The position numbers and the translations under genes are program-made. The notes under the pieces are model-generated. The model saw only the letters and a program-made list of their open reading frames with translations, was not told the DNA's origin and did no database searches. Below are positions 29,377 through 39,192 of a stretch of 64,000 nucleotides of DNA, one piece after another. This DNA comes from JACDEA01 sp963742585 (GTDB taxonomy: Bacteria; Actinomycetota; Acidimicrobiia; Acidimicrobiales; JACDEA01). Positions within the stretch are counted from its first letter, which is position 1. Every line of letters starts with the position of its first letter. The stretch is from NCBI GenBank assembly GCA_963742585.1, contig CAVUMI010000003.1, forward strand, positions 62,001 through 126,000. The letters run 5' to 3'.

Positions 29377-29807
29377 GTCTTGGGGCGCTCCCAGCGGAGG
29401 ACGTTTTCGATGTCGCCGGTCTCGACGTCGTAGACCAAGCCCTCGATGACGTTGATCGGCGCGAGGTACGACTTGCCTCGCAGCAGCTCGATGTCCTCGC
29501 GGAGCGCGACGTCGTGATTGGCGATCGGGAAGAACCCGAGGTCGGCGCCAGTCACCTCGCGGAGCTGGTCGTCGGTGGCGCCCTCGAGGCCGCACTTGGT
29601 GTGCTGCATCACCAGGACGGTGTCGACACCCAGCACATGGCTCGACAACGCCAAGCTCCGAAGCACGTCGTCGGTCACCCGGCCGCCCGCGTTGCGGAGG
29701 ACGTGTGCTTCCCCGAGCTGCAGACCGAGGACGGCGAAGACATCGATCCGAGCGTCCATGCACGTGACCACGGCCAGGTGCCGGCTCGGTCGCGGATCAG
29801 TGACCAT
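29373..29807 (-). CDS. beta-class carbonic anhydrase
   Basis: A 144-residue small beta-carbonic anhydrase. The predicted zinc ligands are Cys16 (VTCMDAR), His69 and Cys72 (MQHTKCGL), with the catalytic Asp18-Arg20 dyad intact. The HVLRNAGGRVTDD block matches the Rv1284-like short actinobacterial form. It interconverts CO2 and bicarbonate in the cytoplasm. The last 4 bp overlap the stop of the convergent SRPBCC gene. A degraded VOC gene lies just upstream on the same strand. Function at family level is secure. Confidence 0.93.
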   Translation of the reverse strand: MVTDPRPSRHLAVVTCMDARIDVFAVLGLQLGEAHVLRNAGGRVTDDVLRSLALSSHVLGVDTVLVMQHTKCGLEGATDDQLREVTGADLGFFPIANHDVALREDIELLRGKSYLAPINVIEGLVYDVETGDIENVLRWERPKT

Positions 29808-29837
29808 GGAGCGAGTCCTTCCTCGAGTTCGCGAGGA

Positions 29838-29993
29838 TCAACCCTCGGCCTCGGTGAAGCGCACCTGGCCGTCGGCATCGAAGACCAGGCCCGGGTTGTG
29901 GCCGAGGCATGTGGCCAAGTCCCGAACGGCCAGGGTCACCATCTGCAGTCGCTGGCCCATCGAGCGTCCAGCCTCGCGCGCAGCCCGTACCAT
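29838..29993 (-). pseudogene. remnant of a VOC/glyoxalase-family gene (internal deletion)
   Basis: A 51-codon frame on the minus strand reads MVRAAREAGRSMGQRLQMVT, LAVRDLATCLGHNPGLVFDADGQVRFTEAEG in two parts. The first part looks like the N-terminal strand of VOC proteins (xQRLxMVTLAVRDLA). The second looks like their C-terminal end (GHNPxxxFDADGxVRF). The roughly 80 residues that normally separate these are missing. The simplest reading is a pseudogene created by an internal deletion. A real small peptide is possible but less likely. Confidence 0.5.
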
Positions 29994-30025
29994 GGTGGTA
30001 CGCCCAAGGGGGGCGGGAGGGTACT

Positions 30026-33000
30026 TTGACCGAGGCGGCAGGGCAGGTCGACACCAAATCGGTGGTGTTCACGGATCTCGTGAACTCGACCGAGTTGCGT
30101 GTGCAACTGGGCGAGGAGAACGCCGACGCCCTGCGACGCGCTCATGACGCGCTGTTGACCGAGGCGGTCGACAAGCACGGCGGCACGGTGGTCAAGGGAC
30201 TCGGCGACGGGATCATGGCCACGTTCGAATCGGCCGCCGACGCGGTGGGTGCCGCCGTCGCTATACAGCAGGCCGCCGAAGCGCACGGCCGCCGCGTGGT
30301 CGAGCAGACCTTCGCAGTGAAGGTCGGCGTGTCGATCGGCGACGTGTCGACCGAGGACGGCGACGTGTTCGGCGTGCCGGTGGTCGAGGCGGCCCGTCTG
30401 TGCGGCGTCGCCACCGGCGGCGAGATCCTCGCCAATGAGTTCGTGCGCGTGCTGTCGCGGGGCGCGGCGGTTTCGTGTTCGAACCGATGGGCGACATCGA
30501 ACTCAAGGGACTGCCCGAGCCGCTGCCTACGTGCCGCGTCGCGTGGGAGCCGCTTCCGGTTCTCGTTCACGTGCCGGCGTCGGCTGCCGCGGTCGCCGCC
30601 GATAGCGTTCCATTGCCGCCGTCGTTGGTCGGCGGGAACAGCATTGGGTATGTGGGTCGCGCCGACCTGCTCGAGAACCTCGAGAACGAGTGGCGCGCCG
30701 CTAGGGCCGGGGCGGCGCGCGCTGTACTGCTATCGGGGGAGCCCGGCGTGGGCAAGACCCGCACCGCGGCCGAGCTGGCCCGCCGCGTGCACGCGGCCGG
30801 CGCCACCGTTCTCTACGGCCGTTGCGAGGAGGGCCTCGGCGCGCCGTACCAGCCGTTTGTCGAGGCGCTCGATTGGTACACCGCGCACTCGACCGCGCCG
30901 GCGCTCGGTCGTTTCCCGGGTGAGCTCTGCCGCCTGCTGCCCGACCTGTCGAGCCGAGTCGCCGGGCTGCCGCGAGCGATGTCGTCGGATCCGGGGTCCG
31001 AGGAACACCGCCTGTTCGAGGCGGCCACGTCGTGGCTCATGCACGCGGCGGGCGACGACGGCCTGGTCCTCATCCTCGACGACCTGCACTGGGCGACCAA
31101 ACCAACGCTGCTGCTGGTGCTGCATCTGTTGCGCGCCGCGTCCGATGAGGGCGTCCGGCTGCTCGTCATCGCGACCTACCGCGACACCGATATCGACCGC
31201 GCCCACCCGCTGTCGGGAGTGCTGGCCGACTTGCGCCGGCTGCCTGCGGTCGTTCGTTCGCCGGTCGACAACCTCAGCTCTGAGGAGGTCATTGCCTTCG
31301 TCGCGACCTCGGCCGGGCACGCCCTCGACGAGCCGCTCAGGGTCATGGCCGACGCCGTGTACCGCGAAACCGAGGGCAATCCGTTCTTCGTCGTCGAAGT
31401 GCTTCGGCATCTCGTCGAGACCGGCACGGTGCGCCGGGACGGTGACCACTGGGTCCCCGACGACCTGAGCAACTTCACGATTCCCGAGGGGATCCGTGAC
31501 GTCGTCGGCCGGAGGTTGTCACGACTCTCGCCCACCGCCAACGAAGTGCTCTCGGTCGCCGCGGCCATCGGTCGCGACATCGACGTGAACGTGCTCTGCG
31601 CGCTCACCGACGCCAACGAGGCCGATGTGCTCGACGCCCTCGACGAGGCAGTCCGGGCGCGACTGGTCGAGGAAACCGGCGCCGACCACTTCCGGTTCGG
31701 CCACGCGCTGGTGCAGGCCACGCTCTATGAGGAGCTGTCGGCCACGCGCCGGCGGCGGCTACACCGGCGGGTAGCCGATGTGCTCGAGAAGCTGCGGCCT
31801 CACGACGTGGTGGCCCTGGCCCACCACTGCACCCATGGCGGCCCCGAGGGCGGCGATCTGACCCGTGCGGTGCGCTACACGCTCGCCGCGGCCGAGGAGT
31901 CGCTGGCGGCGCGGGCCTTCGCCGACGCCGAGGTCCGCTTCCGCTCCGCGCTCGAGCTGTTGGAAGAGGGCGAAGAAGTCGCGCCCCGCGAAGCCGTCGC
32001 CGCGTTGTGCGGGCTGGGCGAGGCCCAGCGCGACCAGGGCAACGCCGCGTTCCGCGAGACGCTCCTCGACGCCACGCAGCGAGCGGTCGAGTTGGGCGAC
32101 GTCGAACTGGTCATACGATCCGTGCTGGCCAACAGCCGCGGCTTTGTCAGCGTGGTCGGTGGCATCGACCCCGAGCGCATTGCCTACATCGAGCAAGCGC
32201 TGGAGATGGTCGGCCCTGACGTGTCGCCAGAGCGGGCCCGGCTGGTTGCCCGGCTGGCGTCGGAGAAGACGTACTCGAACGAGCACGAGCAACGCTTGGT
32301 GTTGGCCGACGAGGCCGTGGCGATGGCGCGGTCCTTCGGTGACGAAGCTTTACTGGCCGAAGTGCTGGTGGCCACGGGATATGCGCGTGTGACCGGCGCG
32401 CGCTGGCGAGAGTTGGTTGATGTGGGCGCCGAAGGGGTGCGGCTGGCGGACGCCACCGACGACCCCACCCTCCGGATCGTCGCCCGCGTCTTCGCGTCGG
32501 CCGCCTTGATGACCGCCGGTCGCATGGCCGATTCGGTGCGCGTCACGCAGGAGATGGTCGAGGTGAGCGTGACCGAGGGCTCACCGTTCCTTCGGTGGCT
32601 GGCCGTGGCCAGCAGCATGCGCGTGCCGGCGATGGCCGGGCTGATCGATGAGGCCGAGGCACAGAACAACGAGGGCCTCGCACTGGGCGAGGGCGCCGGC
32701 CAGCCGGACAGCGCAGTCGTGGTGGGCGGCGGGCGCAGTCGGGATCGCCCGGCTGCGGGGCGACACGACCGGGTACGCGGACGCCGCCGGTGCATTCGCC
32801 GACGAGTTCCCGCTGGCGCTCGTGTGGCGTTCTGCGCAGGTGTGGCTGCTGACCGAGGTCGGTCGACTTGACGATGCCCGACGACTCTTCGCCGAGTATC
32901 CCCTCGATCCGGTTGCCGGTGTCGTCGAGTCCTGGCCGTTCACGATCCCGTACCAGCTGGGATTGGCGGCGTGGCGGCTCGATGATGCCGATATGGCGGC

Positions 33001-33250
33001 GCGGGTCATCGCTGCGCTCACGCCGTATCGCGAGTGCTGGGCGCACTATTACATCCTGTTGCTGGGCCCGGTCTCCGAGGCGCTCGGTCTGGCTCACGCC
33101 ACGCTTGGCGCGTACGACGAAGCGGTCCCGCTACTCGAAGAGGCGCTGGCCATGGCAACTGAGCAGCAGACCGTCGCCTACATCCCCGATATCCGCGCCA
33201 AGCTCGACACCGTCCGCCAACGACGCGACGCCGCCGCGACCAACCCCTAA
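30026..33250 (+). CDS. adenylate/guanylate cyclase-domain AAA ATPase with TPRs; two frameshifts
   Basis: About 1074 residues. TTG start 30026 follows GGGAGGGTACT. The class III cyclase domain is near complete: KSVVFTDLVNSTELRVQLGE (metal Asp), GGTVVKGLGDGIMATFESAA (second metal Asp), GVPVVEAARLCGVATGGEIL, where Val replaces the usual Asn of VNxAARL. Then comes an ATPase with Walker A SGEPGVGKTRTAAELA and Walker B LVLILDDLHWA, followed by a long helical TPR region. Frame changes near 30460 and 32725 must be bridged; sequence on both sides is intact. It is a paralogue of the gene at 19991. Such proteins are thought to couple nucleotide signalling to regulation; activity is unproven. Confidence 0.85.
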
Positions 33251-33257
33251 TCGCAAC

Positions 33258-33302
33258 GTGTCGGTGTCCAATCGGGGTTTTCCCTCGATTGGACACCGAC
33301 AC
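33258..33302. repeat. palindromic element family B, copy 2 (convergent hairpin)
   Basis: Perfect 17-bp arms GTGTCGGTGTCCAATCG (33258-33274) and complement (33286-33302), 7 bp after the cyclase-ATPase stop and before the convergent binding-protein gene. The outer nine bases of each arm match the copies at 19806, 40013 and 51865. Confidence 0.7.
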
Positions 33303-33325
33303 TTGTGGTTGCGTCTTGTGTTGTC

Positions 33326-34558
33326 TTAGAGCTTGAGTTTGCTGGCGGTGTCGGAGGCGACGGTCTTCAGCTTCTCGAGGGCGCCGGGGACGGCCGGGTT
33401 GACCTTGAAGATCACCGTCTCACGTGACGGTGAGCGATCGGCGGCCTTGCCGTACGTGTACTTGCCGAGCAGACCCTCGTAGTCGATCTCGACTTCCTCG
33501 ATCGCCTTGAGGATGCCCTCACGGCTGAGGTCGTCGTTCTCGACCGCCTTCTCTAGCAGGGCGTGAACGCCCTTGGCCTGGGAGTAGCCGAACGCGAAGT
33601 ACACATCGGGCTTCTGCGCCGGGGCGTACTTGGTCTGGTCGTCGATCATTTGCTTCATGCCCGGGACACTCGTGTCGCCCCACGTCGCGCCTTCCGACAA
33701 CCAATAGAAGGTCTTGGTCAACACCGGAGCCAGCTGCGGGCTGGCGGCCAGCCCACTCGCCCATGTGGGCGACTGCCCGAGCCAGCGGGGGAGAAGGCCC
33801 TTCTGCGCGGCGGCACCGATGATGCGGCCGGTGTTCGACGGCAGTGCGGTGAGAAACACCGCTTCGCACTTGGCCCGCTGCAACTGGGCGATCTGCCCCG
33901 TGTATTCCTCGTCGGCCGTGCCCTTGAACCGCGCGGTGGCAGCAACGGTGAAGCCCAGTTCCTTGGCTGCATAGGTGAGGCCCTCGATGCCGGCCTGGCC
34001 GTACTCGGACTCGATCGCCATCTGGCAGATCGGCTTGCCCTTGAAGCCTTCGTCGTTCAGCAGCCAGCTAGCGGCGTTGATGAACTGCAACTGGTAGGTG
34101 CTGCCGATCGGCAGAAGGTTGGGCTCACGGACCCACGCGGCGTCGAGGGATGCCGGCGAGGCGGCGATGCCGTCGGTCTTCAGGTCGACGAGCACCGTCT
34201 TGGTGGGCGGCGTCCCGAGGATCTGCGAGAACATCACGACGTCGTTCTTGATCTTGGTGTACTTGGCCTTGGTCTGTTCGTTGCTGTACGCGGTGTCCTC
34301 TTTGACGAGCTCCACCTTGTACTTGCCGGCGATGCCGCCGGCCGCGTTTACCTTGGCCCAGTAGGCGTCGCCCCCGGCGGAGAGCGGCTTGCCGATCGGG
34401 TCGGCGATCGGGCCGCTCACGCCCTCGAGGACACCCAGCTTGATGGTTTTGCCGTCGAAGCCCGGTGAGGCCTCGATGTCGTCATCGCGACCGCACCCCG
34501 CGGCAACCAATGCGAGTGCGAGTAGCAGGCCGAACAGCTGGATGGTGCGTCGCTTCAT
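33326..34558 (-). CDS. Liv-type ABC transporter substrate-binding lipoprotein
   Basis: 410 residues. A lipoprotein signal (LLLALALVAAGCGRDD) puts the acylated Cys at about residue 21. The mature part is a type I periplasmic-binding fold of the branched-chain amino acid receptor family: KTIKLGVLEGVSGPIADPIG, YKVELVKEDTAYSNEQTKAK, EYTGQIAQLQRAKCEAVFLT, WASGLAASPQLAPVLTKTFY. It is the last gene of importer cluster 1, transcribed after the two permease genes. The ligand is uncertain; because an acyl-CoA ligase gene lies inside this operon, an organic or aromatic acid is more likely than an amino acid (inference). Confidence 0.92.
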   Translation of the reverse strand: MKRRTIQLFGLLLALALVAAGCGRDDDIEASPGFDGKTIKLGVLEGVSGPIADPIGKPLSAGGDAYWAKVNAAGGIAGKYKVELVKEDTAYSNEQTKAKYTKIKNDVVMFSQILGTPPTKTVLVDLKTDGIAASPASLDAAWVREPNLLPIGSTYQLQFINAASWLLNDEGFKGKPICQMAIESEYGQAGIEGLTYAAKELGFTVAATARFKGTADEEYTGQIAQLQRAKCEAVFLTALPSNTGRIIGAAAQKGLLPRWLGQSPTWASGLAASPQLAPVLTKTFYWLSEGATWGDTSVPGMKQMIDDQTKYAPAQKPDVYFAFGYSQAKGVHALLEKAVENDDLSREGILKAIEEVEIDYEGLLGKYTYGKAADRSPSRETVIFKVNPAVPGALEKLKTVASDTASKLKL

Positions 34559-34584
34559 TGAGCGCCTTCCTCTCGGTACAGACC

Positions 34585-35679
34585 TCAGTACGAAAACGGC
34601 CAAGCTTTGAAGTACGTCTTCAGGCGGAACCATAGGCCTGCGAGGCCCCGCGGTTCGAGCATGAGGAACAGAATGATCACGACGCCGAACAGCAACTGGT
34701 TGAGCGTGGCGATGGTGAGGTCGGTTTCCTTGGTGAGAAAACTCACCAACGGGATGCTCGAGCTGTACTCCTCGATCATCAGCGGGGCGCCGGCGATGAA
34801 CAGCGCGCCGACCACCGCGCCGAACACTGTGCCCACCCCGCCCACGATGATGATGGCGATGAACTGGATCGACAGCAGCAGGTTCCACTGCTCCGGACTG
34901 ATGTAGCCGTAGTACGACCCGAACAGCGCGCCGCACATCGCGGCCATCGCGCTGGAGATCGCGAACGCGAGGATCTTGTAGCGGGTGGGATCGACGCCGA
35001 TGACCGCGGCGGCCACGTCGCGGTCGCGGATCGCCTGGAGCGCGCGCCCGGGCCGGGACCGCACGATGTTCTTCGTGGCCAGCACGGCCAGTGCCACCAG
35101 CACCCAGATCAACCAGAAGTAGGCCTGCTCCACCGAGTACTCGGTGCCGCCGAGGTTCAGCGCAGTGAAGTCGAGCGGTCCGATGCGCGCCGCCCGCTCG
35201 CCGCCCACGCCGTCGAAGCCGCCGGTGACCGACTCGAAGTTGTTCCAGATGTGGATACCGATGAACACCAGACCGAGCGACACGATGGCCAGGTAGTTGC
35301 CGCGGAGCCGCAGCGCGAACGGCCCGATCAGGGCGCCGACAATCCCACCCACCAGTCCGGCCAGCGGTAGCCACACCAGCAGGGGGAGGTTCTGTTCACC
35401 GCCGAAGTGCGCCCAGGTGTACGCGCCAGCGGCCATGAAGAACGCGTGGCCGAGGGAGACCTGTCCGGCGTAGCCGGTGAGCAGATTGAGGCCGAGCGCG
35501 CCGATGGCGAAGATGCCGGCCCGGTTGAGAACCGATAGCTGGAAGTCGCCGACGCTCATCGGGAGCACCAGCCACAGGATGACGACGACCGCCATCGCCA
35601 CCTGACTCAAACGCGACGGGAGCAGTCGAAGGTCGTCGCCGTACTCGACCGTTAGTCGGTGCGGGCGGAGCAGGCTCAT
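34585..35679 (-). CDS. Liv-type ABC transporter permease (LivM family)
   Basis: 364 residues with about nine hydrophobic segments: QVAMAVVVILWLVLPMSVG, AIGALGLNLLTGYAGQVSLG, NYLAIVSLGLVFIGIHIW and others. The GYAGQVSLGHAFFMAAGAY block and the EAA-like region RALQAIRDRDVAAAVIGVDP are LivM hallmarks. Start ATG 35679 overlaps the LivH-type stop by 4 bp (ATGA). It pairs with the LivH-type protein to form the membrane channel of cluster 1. A long in-frame extension upstream is antisense shadow and was excluded. Confidence 0.93.
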   Translation of the reverse strand: MSLLRPHRLTVEYGDDLRLLPSRLSQVAMAVVVILWLVLPMSVGDFQLSVLNRAGIFAIGALGLNLLTGYAGQVSLGHAFFMAAGAYTWAHFGGEQNLPLLVWLPLAGLVGGIVGALIGPFALRLRGNYLAIVSLGLVFIGIHIWNNFESVTGGFDGVGGERAARIGPLDFTALNLGGTEYSVEQAYFWLIWVLVALAVLATKNIVRSRPGRALQAIRDRDVAAAVIGVDPTRYKILAFAISSAMAAMCGALFGSYYGYISPEQWNLLLSIQFIAIIIVGGVGTVFGAVVGALFIAGAPLMIEEYSSSIPLVSFLTKETDLTIATLNQLLFGVVIILFLMLEPRGLAGLWFRLKTYFKAWPFSY

Positions 35680-36572
35680 ACCCGCGTCACCTCGCGTGTG
35701 CCGAAGAGGCCGTAGGGCCGAATCATCAAGATGGCGACCAGCACCACATACGGCGTGACCCGGTTGAAGTTGGGCCCGAGGAACTCGGGCAGTCGGTCGT
35801 TGTAGCCCGCGGTGAGCGTCTGCACCACGCCCATCACCAGACCGCCCACCACCGCGCCGCCCGGCGAGTCGAGCCCGCCCAAGATGACCGCGGGGAACGC
35901 GGCCAGCGCCACGAACGACAACTCGGGCCCGAGGCCCCGCCCGCCACTGACCAGCAGCACGCCGGCCAGCGCGCCGATGGCCGCGGCGATGGCCCACGAC
36001 AGGCCGAAGACGCGCTTCACGCTGATGCCTTGCGCCAGCGCGGCTTCCTGATCCGACGAGGTAGCCCGCATGGCGATGCCGACGCGCGAATAGCGGAACA
36101 GCGCGAAGAACCCGATGAGGATGACGCCGGCCACGACGATCTGCACCACGTTGACGACCGGGATGACGACGCCGGCAACCTCGTAGGTGTCGATGCCCCA
36201 CGGGTCGGCGAAGTTGCGCTGCAGGCCGGTCCACCGCCAGATGACGGCCTGGTCGATGGCGATCGAGAGCCCGATCGTGATCATGATCACCGCGTAGATC
36301 GGCTGACCGATCATGCGCCGTAGCACCAACCGCTCGATGGCCAGGCCCAGCACTGCGGCCACCGCCATGGCCGCCAGCACCGAGGGGTAGAACGGCCAAC
36401 CCCATTGACCGTTGAACGTGAAGCAGAAGTACGCACCGAGGAGGACGAGCGCGCCCTGGGCGAAGTTGATGACGTCGGTCGCCTTGTAGATGACGACGAA
36501 GCCCAGCGCGACGAGCGCGTACAGCGCTCCTTGGGCGATGCCGCTGACCACGAGCTGTGCAAAGAGCTTCAC
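35676..36572 (-). CDS. Liv-type ABC transporter permease (LivH family)
   Basis: 298 residues: MKLFAQLVVSGIAQGALYAL, then VALGFVVIYKATDVINFAQGAL, the typical LivH N-terminus. The coupling helix region is AMRATSSDQEAALAQGISVK, and LGGLDSPGGAVVGGLVMGV follows. It overlaps both neighbours by 4 bp, the acyl-CoA ligase upstream and the LivM-type gene downstream, so the operon is tightly coupled. The order ligase-LivH-LivM-binding protein, with the ATPases further upstream, is shuffled relative to the classical liv operon. Confidence 0.94.
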   Translation of the reverse strand: MKLFAQLVVSGIAQGALYALVALGFVVIYKATDVINFAQGALVLLGAYFCFTFNGQWGWPFYPSVLAAMAVAAVLGLAIERLVLRRMIGQPIYAVIMITIGLSIAIDQAVIWRWTGLQRNFADPWGIDTYEVAGVVIPVVNVVQIVVAGVILIGFFALFRYSRVGIAMRATSSDQEAALAQGISVKRVFGLSWAIAAAIGALAGVLLVSGGRGLGPELSFVALAAFPAVILGGLDSPGGAVVGGLVMGVVQTLTAGYNDRLPEFLGPNFNRVTPYVVLVAILMIRPYGLFGTREVTRV

Positions 36573-38386
36573 GAATACATCGCCTCGATCAGCGGGCCGA
36601 ACTCGGTGGCGATCGCGGCCCGCTTCACCTTCTGCGTTGCGGTCAGCTCACCCTCCTCGGGGTCGAGCTCCTTGGGCAGCAGCTCGAACCGCTTGATCGT
36701 CTCGACCTGCGCGAGATCGCGGTTGACGCCGTTGACCACCTCGCCGATCAACGCCTTGACCTCGTCCCGCCCGCTGAGGTCGCGGTAGGTCGTATAGGCC
36801 ACGCCCTTGCGCGTCGCCCAGTTACCGACGGTGTCGGCCTCGATGCCAATCAGTGCGGTGAGGTACTTACGGCGGTCGCCGATCACGATGGCCTCGCGCA
36901 CGTACGGCGAGACCTTGAGCATGTTCTCGATCTCCGACGGCGAGATGTTCTTGCCGCCCGCGGTGATGATGATGTCCTTCTTGCGATCGGTGATCGTGAG
37001 GAAGCCGTCCTCGTCGAGCTCGCCGACGTCGCCGGTGTGCAGCCAGCCGTCGCGGTCGACGGTCTCTGCGGTGGCCTTCTTGTTGTCGAGGTAGCCGACG
37101 AAGACGCCCTTGCTGCGGACGAGGATCTCGCCGTCCTCGGCGATGCGGAGTTCGACGCCTTGGAGTGCCTTTCCCACCTTGCCGATGCGGACGTCGTCGG
37201 CCGGCGTGTAGGTGGCCAGCGCGCTGCCCTCGGTCTGGCCGTAGCCCTCTCGTACGGGGATGCCCAGCGCCCAGAAGTACTCGAGCACCTTTGGCGCGAT
37301 CGGCGCCGCGCCCGACACGGCGGTGCGCACGCGGGCCAGACCCAGCTTCTCCCGCAGGCTGCGGAACAGCACCAGCCAGAGCACGCCGGCGATCACGCGG
37401 TCGATGGGGCCCAGCCCGCCCTTCATGCGTTTGGGCGCCAGTTTGCGGCCGCGGGCCATCACCCGCGCGTAGATGAACCGCTTGAGCCGCGACGCGTCAG
37501 CCATGCGGATCTCGACGGTCGCCAGCATCTTCTCCCACACTCGCGGTACGCCCAGGAAGAACGTGGGCTGGATCTCGCGCAAGTCGGCGGCGAAGGATTC
37601 ACCGCCCTCGCCGAAGTTCACGACGTAGCCGCCCTTGAGCGCGTCGATGAGCGACACCAGCCGCTCGGCGACGTGGCTCAGCGGCAGGTATGAGAGCACC
37701 TGATCGTCGGCGGTGGTGGTGAACGTCGCGCTGAAGGTGTCGGCCGCGTGGACGAGGTTCTCGTGCGAGAGCATGGCGCCCTTGGGCGGACCAGTGGTGC
37801 CCGACGTGTAGACGACCATGGCCACGGTGTCGCCGCTCACCCCGGTCCCCCAATCGGCGACCGGCTGGGACCGACCCAGCTCCTCGAGCGCGGCAAAGGT
37901 CATGACCATCGGGTCATCGAGATCGCGGATGCCGCGTGTGTCGATGACGACGATGTGCTTGAGCGCGGGGAGCTTCTTGCGCACGGCCAGTATCTTGTCG
38001 ATCTGCTCCTCGTCCTCGACGATCACCACCACGCTCTTCGAGTGGCCGAGCAGGTACTGGACCTCGGACGCCGGGCTGGTGGGGTAGATCCCCACGCTGA
38101 CTGCGCCGATGCCCTGCGCGCCCAGGTCGCTCAGCAGCCACTCGGCCCGGTTCTCGCTGAGAACAGCGACGCGATCGCCCTCGCCCACGCCGATGGCCCG
38201 GAGCCCCGCGCCGACCGCCGCGGCGCGCGCCGCGTAGGCCGCCCAGGTGATCTCGCGCCAGCGGCCGAGCTGCTTCTCGCGCAACGCGACGCGGCCGGGA
38301 TGCTCCATCGCCCGCTGCAACAACATCGCCGGAAGTGAAGCTGTGTCCTCCGCTCGCCTTCCGTCTTCGCCTCCGGCTCGCTTCAT
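36569..38386 (-). CDS. AMP-dependent acyl-CoA synthetase/ligase (long-chain type)
   Basis: 605 residues of the adenylate-forming family. The phosphate-binding motif is MVVYTSGTTGPPKGAMLSHE. Others are PVREGYGQTEGSALATYTPA, DRDGWLHTGDVGELDEDGFL and the C-terminal hinge RKKDIIITAGGKNISPSEIE. The catalytic Lys region is TATQKVKR. It matches the FadD15-like long-chain acyl-CoA ligases. The gene sits within the Liv importer operon with 4-bp overlaps on both sides, suggesting that the imported acid is trapped as its CoA thioester. The first ten residues (MKRAGGEDGRRAED) resemble those of the next gene upstream, so the true start could be slightly downstream. Confidence 0.93.
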   Translation of the reverse strand: MKRAGGEDGRRAEDTASLPAMLLQRAMEHPGRVALREKQLGRWREITWAAYAARAAAVGAGLRAIGVGEGDRVAVLSENRAEWLLSDLGAQGIGAVSVGIYPTSPASEVQYLLGHSKSVVVIVEDEEQIDKILAVRKKLPALKHIVVIDTRGIRDLDDPMVMTFAALEELGRSQPVADWGTGVSGDTVAMVVYTSGTTGPPKGAMLSHENLVHAADTFSATFTTTADDQVLSYLPLSHVAERLVSLIDALKGGYVVNFGEGGESFAADLREIQPTFFLGVPRVWEKMLATVEIRMADASRLKRFIYARVMARGRKLAPKRMKGGLGPIDRVIAGVLWLVLFRSLREKLGLARVRTAVSGAAPIAPKVLEYFWALGIPVREGYGQTEGSALATYTPADDVRIGKVGKALQGVELRIAEDGEILVRSKGVFVGYLDNKKATAETVDRDGWLHTGDVGELDEDGFLTITDRKKDIIITAGGKNISPSEIENMLKVSPYVREAIVIGDRRKYLTALIGIEADTVGNWATRKGVAYTTYRDLSGRDEVKALIGEVVNGVNRDLAQVETIKRFELLPKELDPEEGELTATQKVKRAAIATEFGPLIEAMYS

Positions 38387-39192
38387 GACGCGGTTTGTCC
38401 GAGATACGCCTCGATCACGCGCGGGTCGGCCTGCACGTCGGCGGGCGAGCCGGTGGCGATGATCAGACCGAAGTCGAGCACCATCACCCGGTCGGCCAGA
38501 TCCATGACCACGTGCATGTCGTGCTCCACGAGGATCATCGAGAGCCCGAGCGCCTGGCGAATCTCGACGATGTAGCGGGCCATGTCCTCGGTCTCCTCGA
38601 GGTTCATACCGGCCACCGGCTCGTCGAGGAGGAGAAGGCGAGGGTCCATGGCCAGGGCCCGGGCCAGTTCGATGCGCTTCTGAATGCCGTAGGGGAGCGC
38701 GCCGACCACTTGACGGCGGTGCGGCTCGAGCTCGAGCAGCTCGATGATCTCCTCGCACCGCTCGCGGTGAGCGATTTCCTCGCTCCGCGCTTTGCCCAGC
38801 CACGCGGCGGCACCGGCGAAGCCCGTGCGCATGAGGTGGTGGCGTCCGAGGAGCAGGTTGTCGATCAGCGGCAGGTTGGTGAACAGGCCGAGGTTCTGAA
38901 AGGTGCGGGCGACGCCCATTGCGGCGATGTCGGTCGGGCGCTTGCCGATGAGTTCGACGTCGTCGAGCGTGACGGATCCCACCTGTGGCCGGTACACCCC
39001 GTTGAGACAGTTGAAGATCGACGTCTTGCCTGCGCCGTTCGGACCGATCACCGCGAACAGCTCGCCGGCGGCGACGTCGAAGCTCACGTCGGACAACGCG
39101 GTCACCCCGCCGAACCGCAACGTGAGCTCGTTGACGGATAGCAGGGTGCTCTTTCCCCGGTCGCCTCCGTCTGCGCCTCCGGCTCCCTTCAT
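38383..39192 (-). CDS. Liv-type ABC ATP-binding protein (LivG family)
   Basis: 269 residues. Walker A is VIGPNGAGKTSIFNCLNGVY, the Q-loop VARTFQNLGLFTNLPLIDNL, the signature-equivalent ALPYGIQKRIELARAL (LPYGIQ in place of LSGGQ, normal for LivG) and Walker B LLLLDEPVAGMN. The H-loop is LVEHDMHVVMDLADRV, and the C-terminus (GSPADVQADPRVIEAYLG) is the LivG signature. It overlaps LivF-type and ligase genes by 4 bp each. The N-terminal MKGAGGADGGDRGK is low complexity and may not be translated. Confidence 0.94.
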   Translation of the reverse strand: MKGAGGADGGDRGKSTLLSVNELTLRFGGVTALSDVSFDVAAGELFAVIGPNGAGKTSIFNCLNGVYRPQVGSVTLDDVELIGKRPTDIAAMGVARTFQNLGLFTNLPLIDNLLLGRHHLMRTGFAGAAAWLGKARSEEIAHRERCEEIIELLELEPHRRQVVGALPYGIQKRIELARALAMDPRLLLLDEPVAGMNLEETEDMARYIVEIRQALGLSMILVEHDMHVVMDLADRVMVLDFGLIIATGSPADVQADPRVIEAYLGQTAS

